Assembly (NCBI RefSeq): GCF_000002425.4
Contig: NC_037266.1
Span: 3,034,007 to 3,098,006, forward strand
Origin: Physcomitrium patens
Taxonomy: Eukaryota; Streptophyta; Bryopsida; Funariales; Funariaceae
Direction: 5' to 3'
Length of the DNA: 64,000 bases
A program made the translations under genes and the position numbers. Shown here in pieces: positions 23,571 to 35,737 of this stretch; position 1 is the stretch's first letter; each line of letters opens with the position of its first letter. The notes beneath the pieces are model-generated. The model was not told where the DNA came from. It ran no database searches and saw only the letters and a list, made by a program, of their open reading frames with translations.

Positions 23571-25525
23571 ATTGCATTACGTTAGACTCATCTTCTGACG
23601 TCAATTCCTGCCTCCCTGTCTGTTCTGGATGGGTATCTTGCAGTGGTTCTTCTCTTTGTTTAAGTTTATTCATTTCCGATGTTTCCACTTCAGTCCGAGT
23701 CTTTGAAATTTAAGCGAATATTCTATTACATCGAGTGCTTCCTGTGCACTCTGGAGCATTCTCATTTATGTGTGTGTATATACCCGTCGCACCGAAACCA
23801 TCATCACAACTATTCCAAGATTCAAAAATTTACTGTCCCAACCCCAAACTCAGCGACAGCGCGGAAACCGGTCATTATGCCCCCTTATCAGTACGGGAAG
23901 TGCCCGGTCATTCATGCCCGCAAACAATAGAATGCCATCGCACTAAATGGAGAAACTGATGAGGCCGTCAAGATCACCCTGTTTGATCACTGTCTTCAGG
24001 ACCCGCCAACCACAATTCGTTTATGATCCACATTCATCTTCACCCGGATTTGATTTTTGTCGAAATTCTAGAAGCGTTCCAACCACGGTACAAGAATCTA
24101 CGGTGTAAAAATCTCTCCAACTAGTTGTGGATTGACCAGTTCCTTTTCGGTTAAGTTTCAGATCAAGTCAAACGAGTTTGGTTCTTTGATTTGTTGGGGC
24201 ATGATTAATTACAGTCGACTATCTGTACTGTCATTCTAATTGCAAGGACCTTTTCGGTTACATTGTGTCGAAGCTTGGGCTGAACTCCCTGACTTAAGTT
24301 CCAGGATCACTAAAAAATTCAATACTGCGTCCACACAACACACACATACAGTATCACGAGGAGTTTTGACTCCTGAAGCCAATGCAGCTTCAATTGGAAT
24401 ATCGTTGAACTGACTCCCGCTACTCTCGGCGTTCATCGGATGGTAGATGCTCTGAAGCGTTCCCTTCAGCTCTCACAAGGCAGACTGCGATAACTCATTG
24501 AAGCTATGGTTAGCGGCAAAATGAAAAGCTGTTTCGCGCTGTGATTGTCAGAAATTCGATAAAACTTTCAGCCTTGTAAATCCTCACAAATGACACAGTT
24601 CTCGATTTGAGGCAAGGAAGCTGTAGGAACTTCCAATGCGTGACGGACATGGCTTCGAATTGTATGCACGAAGGACTTCATCCCGAAATTGTCAAGACCG
24701 CTTGAGGCCGTCGCATCCAGCAACTTAGCCTCGCTGCTCTAGCACAGAGCTGATCGTATAATTGTCAGTTAGAATGTGAAGTCTCAGGATGCGAATGAGC
24801 TTAGCCAAACCCCTTTGATGGCTTGTTTAACTCAGCACCATTGTTTGTTGCACCTGATGTAAAACAATTTGAGGACTCTGTGTCAACATGAAAGTTTCTG
24901 CGTTGCGTAGGCAATCACTTACAACTAGAACCATGGGAACTGGTTAGGCACCCTGCGTTGCGCACACGGGAGGATATTCTACGTGTATATCTCCGAGAGA
25001 CAGAAGACAACCAATTTGCGCGGATTTTCGCGTTGCATGACATCTTCAACGATAGTCAGAAATCTACGGATGATTGCGCGGAATTGCGCACGTCCTCGTA
25101 TTTTGGCAAGGGATGCGTCTTACTTACCGAAAGAAGGCCGAAAGGGCAGGCTTACTCTTCAGAAGATGCCAACAAACCCCCCGCTCGAGAAGAATCTGGG
25201 GTATCTGTGAGATTTCGACGAAGGCTCAAGGTTTATTTACAGTAGAGCAGGGCGAGTGGAAATCGTGGGCGAGGGCGGAGTTGGTGGCCCGCCAGAATGC
25301 TTAAGTGGGGTTGGGCGTGCAAAAGGACGTGCTTCACATCGCGCCAACTGAGTTCGCAGCAATGATCTAACGATTGTTTCAGTGGCCATAGCCTACTACA
25401 GGCACGTGGAGGCCACCACGGCCATAGGACTGGAGAGTAGTGAACGCGGAGATGCATTGGGTAGGCAGTTTGGAGCATTTGTCTTCGGAGACTTTTTTGG
25501 TTTCTATTGCGTCATCGAAGGATTG

Positions 25526-25593
25526 AGGGGGGAAGGGAAGAGCGAGGGGAGGGGGAGGGGAGGGGAGGGGAGCGGAGGGGGCAGAGGAGGTGG
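25526..25593 (+). repeat. G-rich polypurine tract, G-quadruplex-capable
   Basis: A run of GAGGGG- and GGGGA-type units (starting GAGGGGGGAAGGG) with many G-runs of three or more within about 70 bases, about 1 kb upstream of the PRAF-type start codon. Confidence 0.75.
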
Positions 25594-25851
25594 AGAAGAG
25601 TATCCCCATGCATGATTGGGTGTTCGTCGCTGTCATTGTGTTTCCATCGACAGGATTATCATGCCGCAATTGATGAAGTTGTGGAAGCGGGCAGAAGCAC
25701 GCCCTGGAGGAGAAGATTTTGACATATTGGTGTCGGAATGAAGATTTTCCTCGTCGCCATGGTCGTTGGGTGTTAACGATGAAACACCAGCAGCTGGAGG
25801 AAGGGCTTTGGTTATTGAATTGAAGGGATCGTTGAATAGTGGAGGTGCTAC

Positions 25852-25886
25852 AGGTGTGGCAAATGAGAGGTTAGCGTTAGGGTTTT
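25852..25886 (+). promoter_or_regulatory. Leader module with telo-box core, copy M3
   Basis: The core AGGTGTGGCAAATGAGAGGT is followed by TAGCGTTAGGGTTTT. Closely similar cores occur at 63117-63151 (+) and 61174-61212 (-). AAACCCTAA-type telo-boxes are known from plant promoters and 5' leaders. Here the module lies about 0.7 kb before a start codon. Confidence 0.45.
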
Positions 25887-26546
25887 GCGGGTTCGTGGTT
25901 GAGTGCAGGTTGGATTGTGAAAGAGGTGGTTGTATAAGGGAAAATGATTGGTGCGATCAAGTCTCAGGGATGGTTTCTCGTGGTTCGGTTCTTCTTGAGA
26001 GAATGGTCTCCGGGAGTGTCATTGTAGAGGACCAGCAGGGAATGAGGAGCTACCGCGTGTTTTAGAAGCGAATGTTCTTTTTATTTCTTATATTATTTTG
26101 GCAAGCCGTTTTAAGGAGTAGGCTATGCTGCCCCATATTTGTTATTGAAGTTTCTTGATGAAGTGAACCTTTGTTGCTCATGAGAGATTTCTACTCACGA
26201 GTTTGTTTCGGAGGATTCATTTTAGGAGGTTCTTGACTTCCCTGTAGGTGCGGAATGCTTACCATATTGCTCGAAAGCGTTTGGGGTATGAAGTCTGGCA
26301 ATTCATATAGGAAACGTCTTGGTTACACATCGGCTGGAGGATTTACAATGATTGCATCCGGTTCAAATTTATGATTCTTTTCTGTAGCAGCGGAAAGGAA
26401 GGGCTGAGGATGATGGCGAAAAATAAGGACTACGTATGGGTATAAGATTCAATCGTACATGGCATAGACTTTGAACTACAAATTTACGAGGACTAGATGC
26501 CGTGATTTTGCTTGAGGTGATGCACTCAGGGAAGGGAGGGCAGCGA

Positions 26547-29500
26547 ATGGCAGATCATTCACGACACGGAAATCTCGAGCGTGACGTTGAACAGGTAGAC
26601 TCTTTGAACATGCCTTTATTAATTCTTATCAGGTTCTTTTTGGCAGTTCTGTGTTTCTCATTCTTCGCATTATTTTCGTGCTAACAAACGGGAGGGCCTT
26701 GTTTGCGATCTTTTACCTGTCTTTTTGTACGGTTGATGTTTTGTAATATAGGTTATCTAGGCGCCTAGAAGTTTGTGTCAGGAGTGCTGCTATTGCAGGA
26801 ACTTGCCGCTTTCTACTGCTAAGTCTTGTACTATTTTTAGGGAAATTTTGATGCGCGATATACATTAGGCATTTAAATTGGACTACACGAAATATTTGTC
26901 ATTGATGTCTGGTAGTAATTGGATATCTCACGTTTTATTGACATGCATGAGCTAGTTTTGTAATCCTGACTAGCTTAAGGACAGTCGTTGCTCCTCCACA
27001 GCCCACAATGCGCAAAAATATTGAACGAAGGTCTGAAATCCAATGAATTCAAGAATATAACTGATCATTGATAATGACAGCAGAATCTGACTAGCTGATA
27101 GAACTTAATGTGGTCATATAAGTTGCTATCCGCCAAACGAAGTTGTCTGTTGTCTCGAAAACTTATCTATTCTAGATTTGGATTAGGTCGAACATCGTTC
27201 ATTATCGCAGTCACTATGTTGTGAAGTTTATGTCTCTAACACTGATGTTCAGTCTGTCATCTTGATCATGGTGTGTCCGTGTTCGCATAGGTACCTACCA
27301 TAGTTAGACGATATTGCGGATCATTACCGCTTCACGTCTCCTCTTAGGACTTCTCCTAACTCACAAATAATATATCTATGAAAGAGCTTGCCTGTTGAAA
27401 CTTGTGTACAACGCTGTCTCATGTGCTGTAAATTTTGCACGAAGGCTATTATTGCATTGAAGAAAGGAGCCCAGCTTCTGAAGTACGGCCGACGCGGAAA
27501 ACCCAAATTCTGCCCATTCAAACTTTCTAACGTAAGCGTTGGACTAACTTGCCTTCCACCCTAAACCTGGTGCCCAGCTTGGTGGTTTCTTGCCTATCGC
27601 AGTGTGGCCATCTTCTAGAAGTAGGCGTATTGTTTTGCTGCTCCTGTTTCTGTTTCAAGTGTCCGTTGTCATCATTCTTCTCCCTCACCAAATTTGAGTT
27701 GTTTGCGTGTGCTTCACCATCGTAGTCCCAGCCATTGGCACATTTCAGCACTGGAATATCTTACTCACGATGACATTACGCAGGATGAGAATGCACTGAT
27801 ATGGTACTCCGGGGGAGAGGAGAAGAAACTTTGGTTGAGTACTGTATCTAAAATATTATCCGGGCAGCGTACAGTAAGTGCCTTACCGGACCAATGTTAC
27901 GCAGAATGTAGGTGCTGCTGAGCTGTGCATTGTGCGTTCTATTGTAATCAGAATGGTTCCTTGCGATCTGCTCATGAGCGGCTTCCGTTATCAAAGACTA
28001 GAGTAATGAGAAGCCATGCGTCGTTGATGAAGTTAACGCAGAGCGATTGTATACCAAGCTTCCCGTTTCTCTACGAGCTAAGAACTGACAGCTGTAGGTG
28101 ATTATCGCAACAGCCAGTTTTTTTGCGTTATCCAAGGCCAGGAAAGGTGTGCCAGTCGTTTTCACTGATATACTCGAACGAGGAACGGTCGCTGGATTTG
28201 GTGAGTATTCTACCGCAGTTGATACATTGGGCATTCTGCAATTGGTCTGCAATTAGTCTGCAATAGGTCTGCAATTGGTCTGCATATAATGAACTGCCCG
28301 GAAAACCAGAGCAGTCCATGCCATCCACGCTGTTTGGAATGAGAAAGAAGTGATGAAAGAGAGGACGGGAAATTAAGTCCGTGCAACCGGCATGTGTTTG
28401 TTTCCAGATATGCAAGGATAAAGATGAGGCGGACGTGTGGTTCGTGGGTCTGAAGGCCTCTGTTGCTGGCGCTCAGTTGCGTAAGTCCAAGCTCAACAAC
28501 ATCAATCATGTAGGATCTACGAATGCTACCAATCATTCACTCAAGAGGAGCAGTTTATCTTTGACATCACGCTTTGGAAGTTTTGACAATTTACGCCGGG
28601 TACGTCTCGGAAACAAATGATTACCCTCAATTTCTTCATACAGTTCAGCTTGTGATATCGTGGTCATCATCAATGACATAAGGTTGCGTACTCTAGTTTT
28701 CCTATGTGTGTGCTTCTCATTTCCTTCGAAATCCATGCATTCGCTTTGCCAGGAAAGCGGAGACTTTTTCAAAACTTCGAGTTTCATAGGCAGCCCTTTG
28801 CGATCAGAGAAAGGATATCTTGGTGGATCACTATCTACAGTAGAAACAAAGAACAACTATGACGCGGGTTCTGTAGGAGGGTCGATGCATTCCGGGAGTT
28901 CATCGATGGGTTCCGACAGCGTGAGTGCACAGCTGAGGCTTGTCGGCGCGGGGCAATCTGACAATTACAGAATCAGCATGTCAAGTGCTGTGAGCTCGTC
29001 GAGCCAGAGCTCTCAGCATGGCGAGGACGGGTCACACCACGCTGAGGCGTTGGGTGATGTGTACATGTGGGGGGAGGGTGTAGGCGATGGCATTTTGGGG
29101 GGCGGTTCAGTGAGAATCGGCGCTGGTGGCGCTATGAACTTGGATGCTCCTCTGCCGAAGGCTTTGGAGTCTGCCATTGTTCTTGACGTGCAGTACGTTG
29201 CCTGCGGGGGAAAGCATGCGGCACTGGTGACGAAGCAGGGAGAGGTGTTCACGTGGGGGGAGGAGTCGGGCGGGCGGCTTGGGCATGGGGTGGATTGCGA
29301 CGTGTCACATCCTCAGCTGGTGGAAGCTCTGGCATCGTCGACGACGGAAGTTGTGGCATGCGGGGAGTATCATGGTTGCGCGGTGACGCTGTCCGGGGAT
29401 CTGTACACTTGGGGGGACGGGACGCACAGCCTGGGACTGCTGGGGCACGGCAACGACATCAGCCACTGGATACCGAAGCGAGTGAACGGGCCGTTGGAGG

Positions 29501-32500
29501 AGGTGCGAGTGGCGTCGATAGCATGTGGACCTTGGCACACCGCGGTGGTGACGACGGCGGGGCAGCTGTTCACGTTCGGGGATGGGACGTTCGGGGTGCT
29601 GGGACACAACGACAGGCAGAGCGCATACTCTCCGCGGGAGGTGGAGTCGCTGAAGGGATTGAGGACGGTGAGGGCGGCATGCGGAGTGTGGCACACCGCA
29701 GCGGTGGTGGAGGTGATGGTGGGAAGCTCGAGCGCGAGCAGCTGCTCATCCGGAAAGCTGTTCACGTGGGGGGACGGGGATAAGGGGCGATTGGGGCACG
29801 GCGACAAGGAACAGCGGCTGGTACCGACGTGCGTAGCGGCACTGGTGGATCACAACTTCCGGAAGGTGGCGTGCGGGCACAGCCTGACGGTGGCACTGAC
29901 GACGAAGGGGGAGGTGTTCACGATGGGGAGTTCGATGTTCGGGCAGTTGGGGGATCCACAAGCGGATGGGAAGCTGCCAGGGATGGTGGAGGGGAGGCTG
30001 GTGGATGCGTATGTGGAAGACATAGCGTGCGGAGCACATCACGTGGCTTGTGTGACCCTGAAGTCGGAGGTGTACACATGGGGGAAGGGTGCGAACGGGC
30101 GACTGGGGCACGGGGACCAGGAAGACAGGAACACGCCGACGCTGGTGGAAGCGCTGAAGGAGAAGCAGGTGAAGAGCATCGCGTGCGGTGCAACGTTTAC
30201 AGCTGCTGTATGCCTGCACAAGTGGTTGTCGGGAGCGGACCAGAATGCGTGCTCTGGGTGCCGGCAACCGTTTAGTTTCACTCGCAAGCGGCATAACTGC
30301 TACAACTGCGGGCTGGTTTTTTGCCACGCGTGCAGCTCGAAGAAGGCTCTGAAGGCGTCGTTGGCTCCGAATCCAGGGAAGCCGTATCGGGTATGCGATC
30401 CGTGCTGCGTGAAGCTTCGAAAGGCGAGCGAGGGCGGAGTAGGAGCCGGAGCGTCGTTGTCGAAGCGGGGTGCTCCGAGCCGGAATCGGGGGATGGAGGT
30501 GAAAGAAGGATCTGGCAAGGGGGAGTTCCGGGTACCTAGGCCTCAGGCGCCAAACGCAGGGAGGCCGCCGATCACATTGGAATTTGGAAAGGCGGGGGAG
30601 GGGAAGTTGGGGATGAAGCGGGGCAAGAAGCCGGAGAATTCATCAAGTCGAGTATCACCAGTCCCGAACGGGACGAGTGGCGGGTCGACGTGGGGTGCGG
30701 TGAGCGTTCCAGCGGGGTTTTCGAAACCTCCATTCCAACCAAGTCTGAACGGTCCGCTGGCGATATCGAGCTCGGTAGTGTCAGGTCGGGCGGTGTCAAG
30801 AGCAGTGTCACCCCTGTCGAGACGGACAAGCCCTCCTCGATCGACGACGCCGACTCCAACGGGGTCTGGGCTGGCGATACCCAAGACGGTGGTGGAGGAT
30901 TTGAAGAAGACGAACGATACTTTGAGTTGCGAAAACATTCAACTGAGGTCGCATGTATGTTCTTGTACTGAGAAAGTTACCGGAAGTTCGTTTGGAATTT
31001 TGGAGTTGGATTACTTAAATTTTGGCAATATTTCTACTGAGAACCACTAGGTGGATACTCAAGTGGCACGCAGTCCCGCATATACCCCAGGAAAAAGTAA
31101 AAGTAACTAGTTTTGATTCTAAATGAGGTTTTTCCTTTTTTTTTAATTTTAATTTTAATTTTTATATTTGCCATTGATGAATGATGAAGAATAACAGTAT
31201 TAAAACACTTATACAAAATTAATTTGACAAAGGTTTGTATTGATAAAATTGAAGGATGGGATAATATGTGAGCCTTAAAATACAGATGGATAAAAGTATA
31301 TCAAATTTTGATATGAAATTGAAAGGGGTATCATTGAGGTGTCCATGAAGTAAAAGGAGGTTGTTCAGCTAACTGTTCCCTTTCTATTTTGCAAATGCAG
31401 TGTTAATTGAGAATCGGGTGGTGGCGTTGGATGTGATGATCGTGTATGTTAATTATATTTCCTCTTGTTTCAGATTGAGAGTTTATCCCGGGAGCTTCAG
31501 AGGCTTGATGGAGAGTTTCAGCGATCCGCACAGCAACTCCAGAATGCTGTTGTGATGGCTACGGAGGAGTCAGCCAAGTCTAGGGCTGCTAAAGAAGTAA
31601 TCAAGTCTCTTACCACTCAGGTTTAATCCTCAACTTAAATTAGTTGATCAGTTGTAGATTTTTTTCTCTGAACTATTTATGCCACTCAGGTCAGACTATT
31701 GAAGTTGATAATCGAATTTGATTTGAACTGTACAAATTTTAAATTTTGACGGACGTTTTGGTTAATTATGAAGGGCATGGGTGTAGTATTCCACCCTAAT
31801 TCTTTAGGTGATGGAGTAGGTAATTATATATTGGTGCATGTACCTGTTAATGGTGAAGACTCTCCGAGTTTCTGCTTTTTTCTTTACTTCAAATTTTCAT
31901 GTTTATTTCATAGAGATCACGGGTAGAAGTGGTTCTGCAATTATTGAAGATAATGGAATCTGTAGCGAACCGTGTAGCATACGACACGTATATATCTCTA
32001 GACGGTTCTTGTAGCTGTCCTTTACGGCATTTTTCCTGATTTATATGGTGAAACATCGTCTCGTGGTCATTCTGTGAGTTTGTTCACTCCGTTGACATTC
32101 CATTGCTCAATTGAATTTCTTCGTGTATCGTCCTCTTAACGGTAGTGTTTGCACCTTGCAGCTGAAAGAGATGGCAGAGAGGTTGCCTCAAGGTGGTTTC
32201 AAACACGCTCGATCAGTGTCCTTATCTCTTGCCCGTCTCGGCGTAACAAATGACGCTGTAGATAATGCTGCCCTTGACTCACTGGGAACGCCATGCAATG
32301 AACGCCTGGGTTCGGTCTTTCAGCAATGCAGACCAAACATGTCAACCCTCAACATCCAAGATACTGAGGCAAATGGAATCGCCAATTCTCAGACACTCTC
32401 AGTACGGGCTTCTCAAAGACAGGACAACCTTCCATCTACCTCAGGTCCTTCCCCTCATACGGAGGCTGACATTAGTAGTACATTGGGCAGGATAGAAGGA

Positions 32501-33041
32501 AGTGAGCGAGTGGCAACTAGGCCAGCGGAAGATATGAATGGAGATGATATAGCACAGGGAATCGAGGAAGGGAACAGGACTTCAGCTTGTCCTGTGTTGG
32601 TTGGGAATGGAAGAGAGCCCGAGACAGAGTGGGTAGAGCAAGATGAACCTGGGGTGTACATCACATTGACAGCCCTCCCAGAAGGCGGTAAGGATTTGAG
32701 ACGCGTGCGGTTCAGGTAGGGTTCCCTTGCGAAGAAATCTATGTGCACCTTGTTTGTTGTTTTAAGTAAATATTGTCCAGCAAGGTTTGGTGTTAAATTC
32801 AGAATCTGATTAGTTTGTATTTTGTCGTAGTTTAGTGCTCTGGGGTAGTCGGTGAAAATTTTGTGGATATGAATCTGTGTTAAGAATTATTTCGCCTTCG
32901 CGTTTATGGTGCAGTCGAAAACGGTTCAGTGAAAGGGAAGCTGAGCAGTGGTGGGCAGAGAATCGGGTGAGAGTACATGAACAATACCAAGTACGAGGCG
33001 GAATCGACAGAAGGAGCAACCTTAGTGAAACTCCTGGTTAA
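26547..33041 (+). CDS. PRAF-type protein: PH, seven RCC1 repeats, FYVE, coiled coil and BRX domain (9 coding exons)
   Basis: Exons: 26547-26594, 27445-27531, 27784-27873, 28114-28200, 28408-28599, 28753-30954, 31474-31620, 32162-32715, 32915-33041. All introns are GT-AG and phase 0 except the last (phase 2). The joined frame gives 1177 residues, near the usual 1050-1150 of plant PRAF proteins. The start [16 protein letters not shown] matches the family's N-terminus, so I prefer it to the in-frame ATG at 26502. Domains: a PH-like domain about 17-135 ([58 protein letters not shown]); seven RCC1 blades about 267-655; FYVE about 664-727 with the plant variant [10 protein letters not shown] and zinc cysteine pairs; a proline/serine linker; coiled coil about 890-960; and BRX at the C-terminus ([17 protein letters not shown]). 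Such proteins bind phosphoinositides and are thought to act as guanine-nucleotide exchange factors at endomembranes. Exact substrate and role here are not shown by the sequence. No lesion seen. Confidence 0.93.
28235..28284 (+). repeat. Short tandem repeat (11-bp unit) in intron 4
   Basis: Four and a half copies of TCTGCAATTGG with single-base variants, within the intron between coding exons 4 and 5 of the PRAF-type gene. Confidence 0.85.
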
Positions 33042-33970
33042 GCTGCCATGCGTGTTGGAAGCCGGCAAGAGGATTTCGGGAGGTCGATTCCTTTTTCTTC
33101 TAGGCCGGGTTCATACTGACACATCGGGGGTTTGGAGCATTTTAGTGTACAGGAAACATGGAGAAGAGGTATCTTTCAATGCTTTGTGAAAACTGTAATG
33201 GACTGTATTGTTACACTTAAAAAGTGGGAACACATTGTTACCTTCCTGTGAGGTGTAAGTCGTGGTTACCGGGCCAACTAGTTGCTTTGCCTTGCGATGG
33301 CAATACTTTGCAGCTGGTCTTGTATTTTTGTTGTTGAATTACTGAAGGGCAGTAAAACCTGCTTTGCAGTTTGCAGCGGCAACTTACTTGGAGCTTGTTC
33401 CGATTGCCTCTTCTTACCTGAAGCGCAATGTGGAGTATACCGTGGAAAGGGATGCCAATAGCACCTTGTGTAAGAAGAACGCTAGTTTTAAAAAAAGGCC
33501 ACGATACAAATCTCTGGTTGAATTGTGACATTAAGCTGTGGGTTTTCTTGTTAATTCCATCGAAGCTTGGATGACACAGTAAAGGAACTTTCACTGCATC
33601 AGCATTTAATTCCGCTTCCTCAACGGGTCTTCCTTTCATCAGTGATTATGCACTGGTATTGAACAGGCTACTCCTATTAATTCTCAATTGTATCAGGGTG
33701 CATTGTATGCCCACACAGATGACATACATGGAGGATGCTCCCTGTTCCTGTCAACTGTGTTTTCAGGCATGATATAATAGCAAGATGTGGGAACAGCTTG
33801 TCTTATGTATCACGCCTCTCTCCATGTGTAGGTTGAACTCTTCTCTGTAGCTTAGTCTATTGATTAGATTTGGAATTTTATAGAGCAGCTTGTCAGGACT
33901 TGTATTATAGCTCTTCTACCATTACCTGGTGCTTGGTCTGTACCATATGTAATATAAATTTGTACCAATC
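33042..33970 (+). other. Probable 3' UTR and end of the PRAF-type gene
   Basis: The sequence after the TAA at 33039-33041 keeps gene-like composition for roughly 0.9 kb. T-rich elements and AATATAAA near 33951 could serve as polyadenylation signals. The end is not fixed by anything visible. Confidence 0.4.
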
Positions 33971-35386
33971 ATTTTGTAATCATCTCTCGGATATGTATTC
34001 AAGCAAATACAAGGGTTTACGTGGAGAATTTGGCTGCATATAAGTAATAGTTAGTCTGGGGAGTTTGTGATAAGAGCTTGCTACTAGACGATATTTGAGG
34101 TGGGTAATCTCGTAATTGTAACTAAGCCTGTTTCTCAAAATAGGAAGTTCATTTACAAGTGCATGAATATTGTTGGTTAACGAAGTTTTGAATTTGACCT
34201 GTGGCAATGTTTCTAGACTATAGCTGGTTGGGGTTTCTTTTTCTGTAAATTCATAGCTTTAAGGATTATTGGCACCCAGTAAGGAGATTTTAGTAAATGG
34301 TTAGGTTGATGTCAAGCAAGGACGTTTAGTTAATTTAATTTAAGTTAGAAAATTAACTGATGAAGTTGTGTGGAAAGTAGTATGACCTCACAAGCATGTT
34401 TAGGTTGAACTTTAAATTGCTCAAAATTATGTTACTTTTGAAACTATGTCAAGAAATCTCAAGGAAGAGTTGAAGTAAAAATTATTCAGTGGCACCTTCA
34501 TGGTCATCATAAAAAGAAATCAGAAATAGAATAAGATGATGGATCCTGATTCTCACATAGAGAAGCTTCATTGGAACTCTCTAACTTATGAAGGATTGAA
34601 AGCATAAATATTATTCACAATATTACTATCAAAAGTAGAGAAGAAATATCAAACAACTGAAGGGAGTTCCATGCAAACCATGTCTCCTCTAATTCATGCA
34701 TGTTAAAGTGGCCTTGCCCTTTCAGAGTTGCAAGTCAGCAGGTCCAGTTTTCAAACCGAAGCTCCATCCATCATGTACATGAGCCTACCCTCATTCGAAG
34801 ACAACACATCTAATTTCAAAGGCAATAAGTAAGTTGTTTTGTTGATAGTATGGTTGGAGCCATATCTTAAGTTTCTAGATGAATTTTTAGCCCAAAATTT
34901 TAAAAAATATGTGCTATTCGGTTAAAAAGCTATATATCAAAATTTTAAGGTATTTGAGTACTTAATTTGTGAGATATGAATAAAATTACACATAGGTGTA
35001 TATAAACATGGATTTGACACTACTATTAGGATTTTGGTGATATTTCAAGATCCATAACGAATTTATAGTTGAAATTTGTTGTGGTAGTTGTTAAAAACAC
35101 ATCATTACTTCATGTAAAATTTTGGTTTTTTTGGACGGTCCAATCATGAAATATGAGTTGTTGAAGTTTGGGAAAAATTCACCTTAAGGATATACAAGGA
35201 TTTATAATATTTTTATCACATTTTTGGTGATCTTTGGTACTTAAGGCTTGTGTATTGATATAATTGCCTCTATAGGAATAATTTTATATATAAACTTAGT
35301 ATTTTTTTTAATCTTGAGGCTTGATTAAGCAATTATTGACAGCCAAAAGCTCAATGTTTACTTAAGGCAAATTCTCTTTACCTCAA
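33971..35386. other. AT-rich intergenic sequence, nothing recognised
   Basis: No coding trace or clear transposon domain. The texture of 34850-35340 resembles LTR-type non-coding repeat DNA, but I see no boundaries. Confidence 0.4.
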
Positions 35387-35737
35387 TAACGTGTTGGTAG
35401 CTTGTAAAGTAAGCTAATTATATGGAATATATATAGAAAATTTACCTTATAAATTAAGATATATGTCTTGTAAAGTCAACACATATTAGAGGTCCTATAG
35501 AACATTGCCAGATAGCTCCTAGTTAGATAGTATATATGGAAGTAAGAATGAAGCCTTCTTCACTCTTGTCAATGCCTTTTTAGTCTTTAGGCTTGTTTCA
35601 AGATTTTTTTAGTCTTCTCGTCTTTGGCAATAGCCATTCTAATTCAATATATTACCATTTTTGAGTGAATTTTTAATCTTTTTGAGTAACATAAGAATGT
35701 ATTGAATTTTCTTTCTTTGAGATACATGTCCTTGATA
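35387..35737 (+). repeat. 5'-truncated chromovirus LTR fragment
   Basis: It matches the 3' two thirds of the 539-bp LTR: the AAGTCAACACATATTAGAGG and GGCAATAGCCATTCTAAT blocks, a TATATATGG box, a CTTCTTCACTCTTGTCAA segment (35545-35563), and an end at CATGTCCTTGATA. No internal sequence follows, so it is a solo or broken LTR. The left end stops at about 35387 inside U3. Confidence 0.8.

Larger units (their letters stand above)
23571..26546 (+). other. Intergenic sequence, promoter and 5' leader of the PRAF-type gene
   Basis: GC content rises and transposon traces stop at about 23.57 kb. ORFs of up to about 100 codons (for example 24958-25245) show no family features and look like chance. A G-rich purine tract lies at 25526-25593 and a TTAGGGTTTT (telo-box type) leader module at 25852-25886. 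The transcription start cannot be set from the sequence. Confidence 0.45.

Noticed and set aside
24958-25245. 95-codon ORF upstream of the PRAF-type gene.
   Set aside because: Overlapping ORFs of similar size exist in other frames, there is no recognisable family, and the amino-acid composition follows local GC content.
26502-26546. Upstream in-frame ATG (26502) as start of the PRAF-type protein.
   Set aside because: The following 15 residues have no counterpart in the family, while the start at 26547 (MAD...GNLERDVEQ) matches the known N-terminus.
29253-30287. Long ORFs in other frames and on the minus strand over the RCC1 exon (up to 193 codons).
   Set aside because: They are shadows of the GC-rich real exon. 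Only the frame with RCC1 and FYVE motifs is supported.
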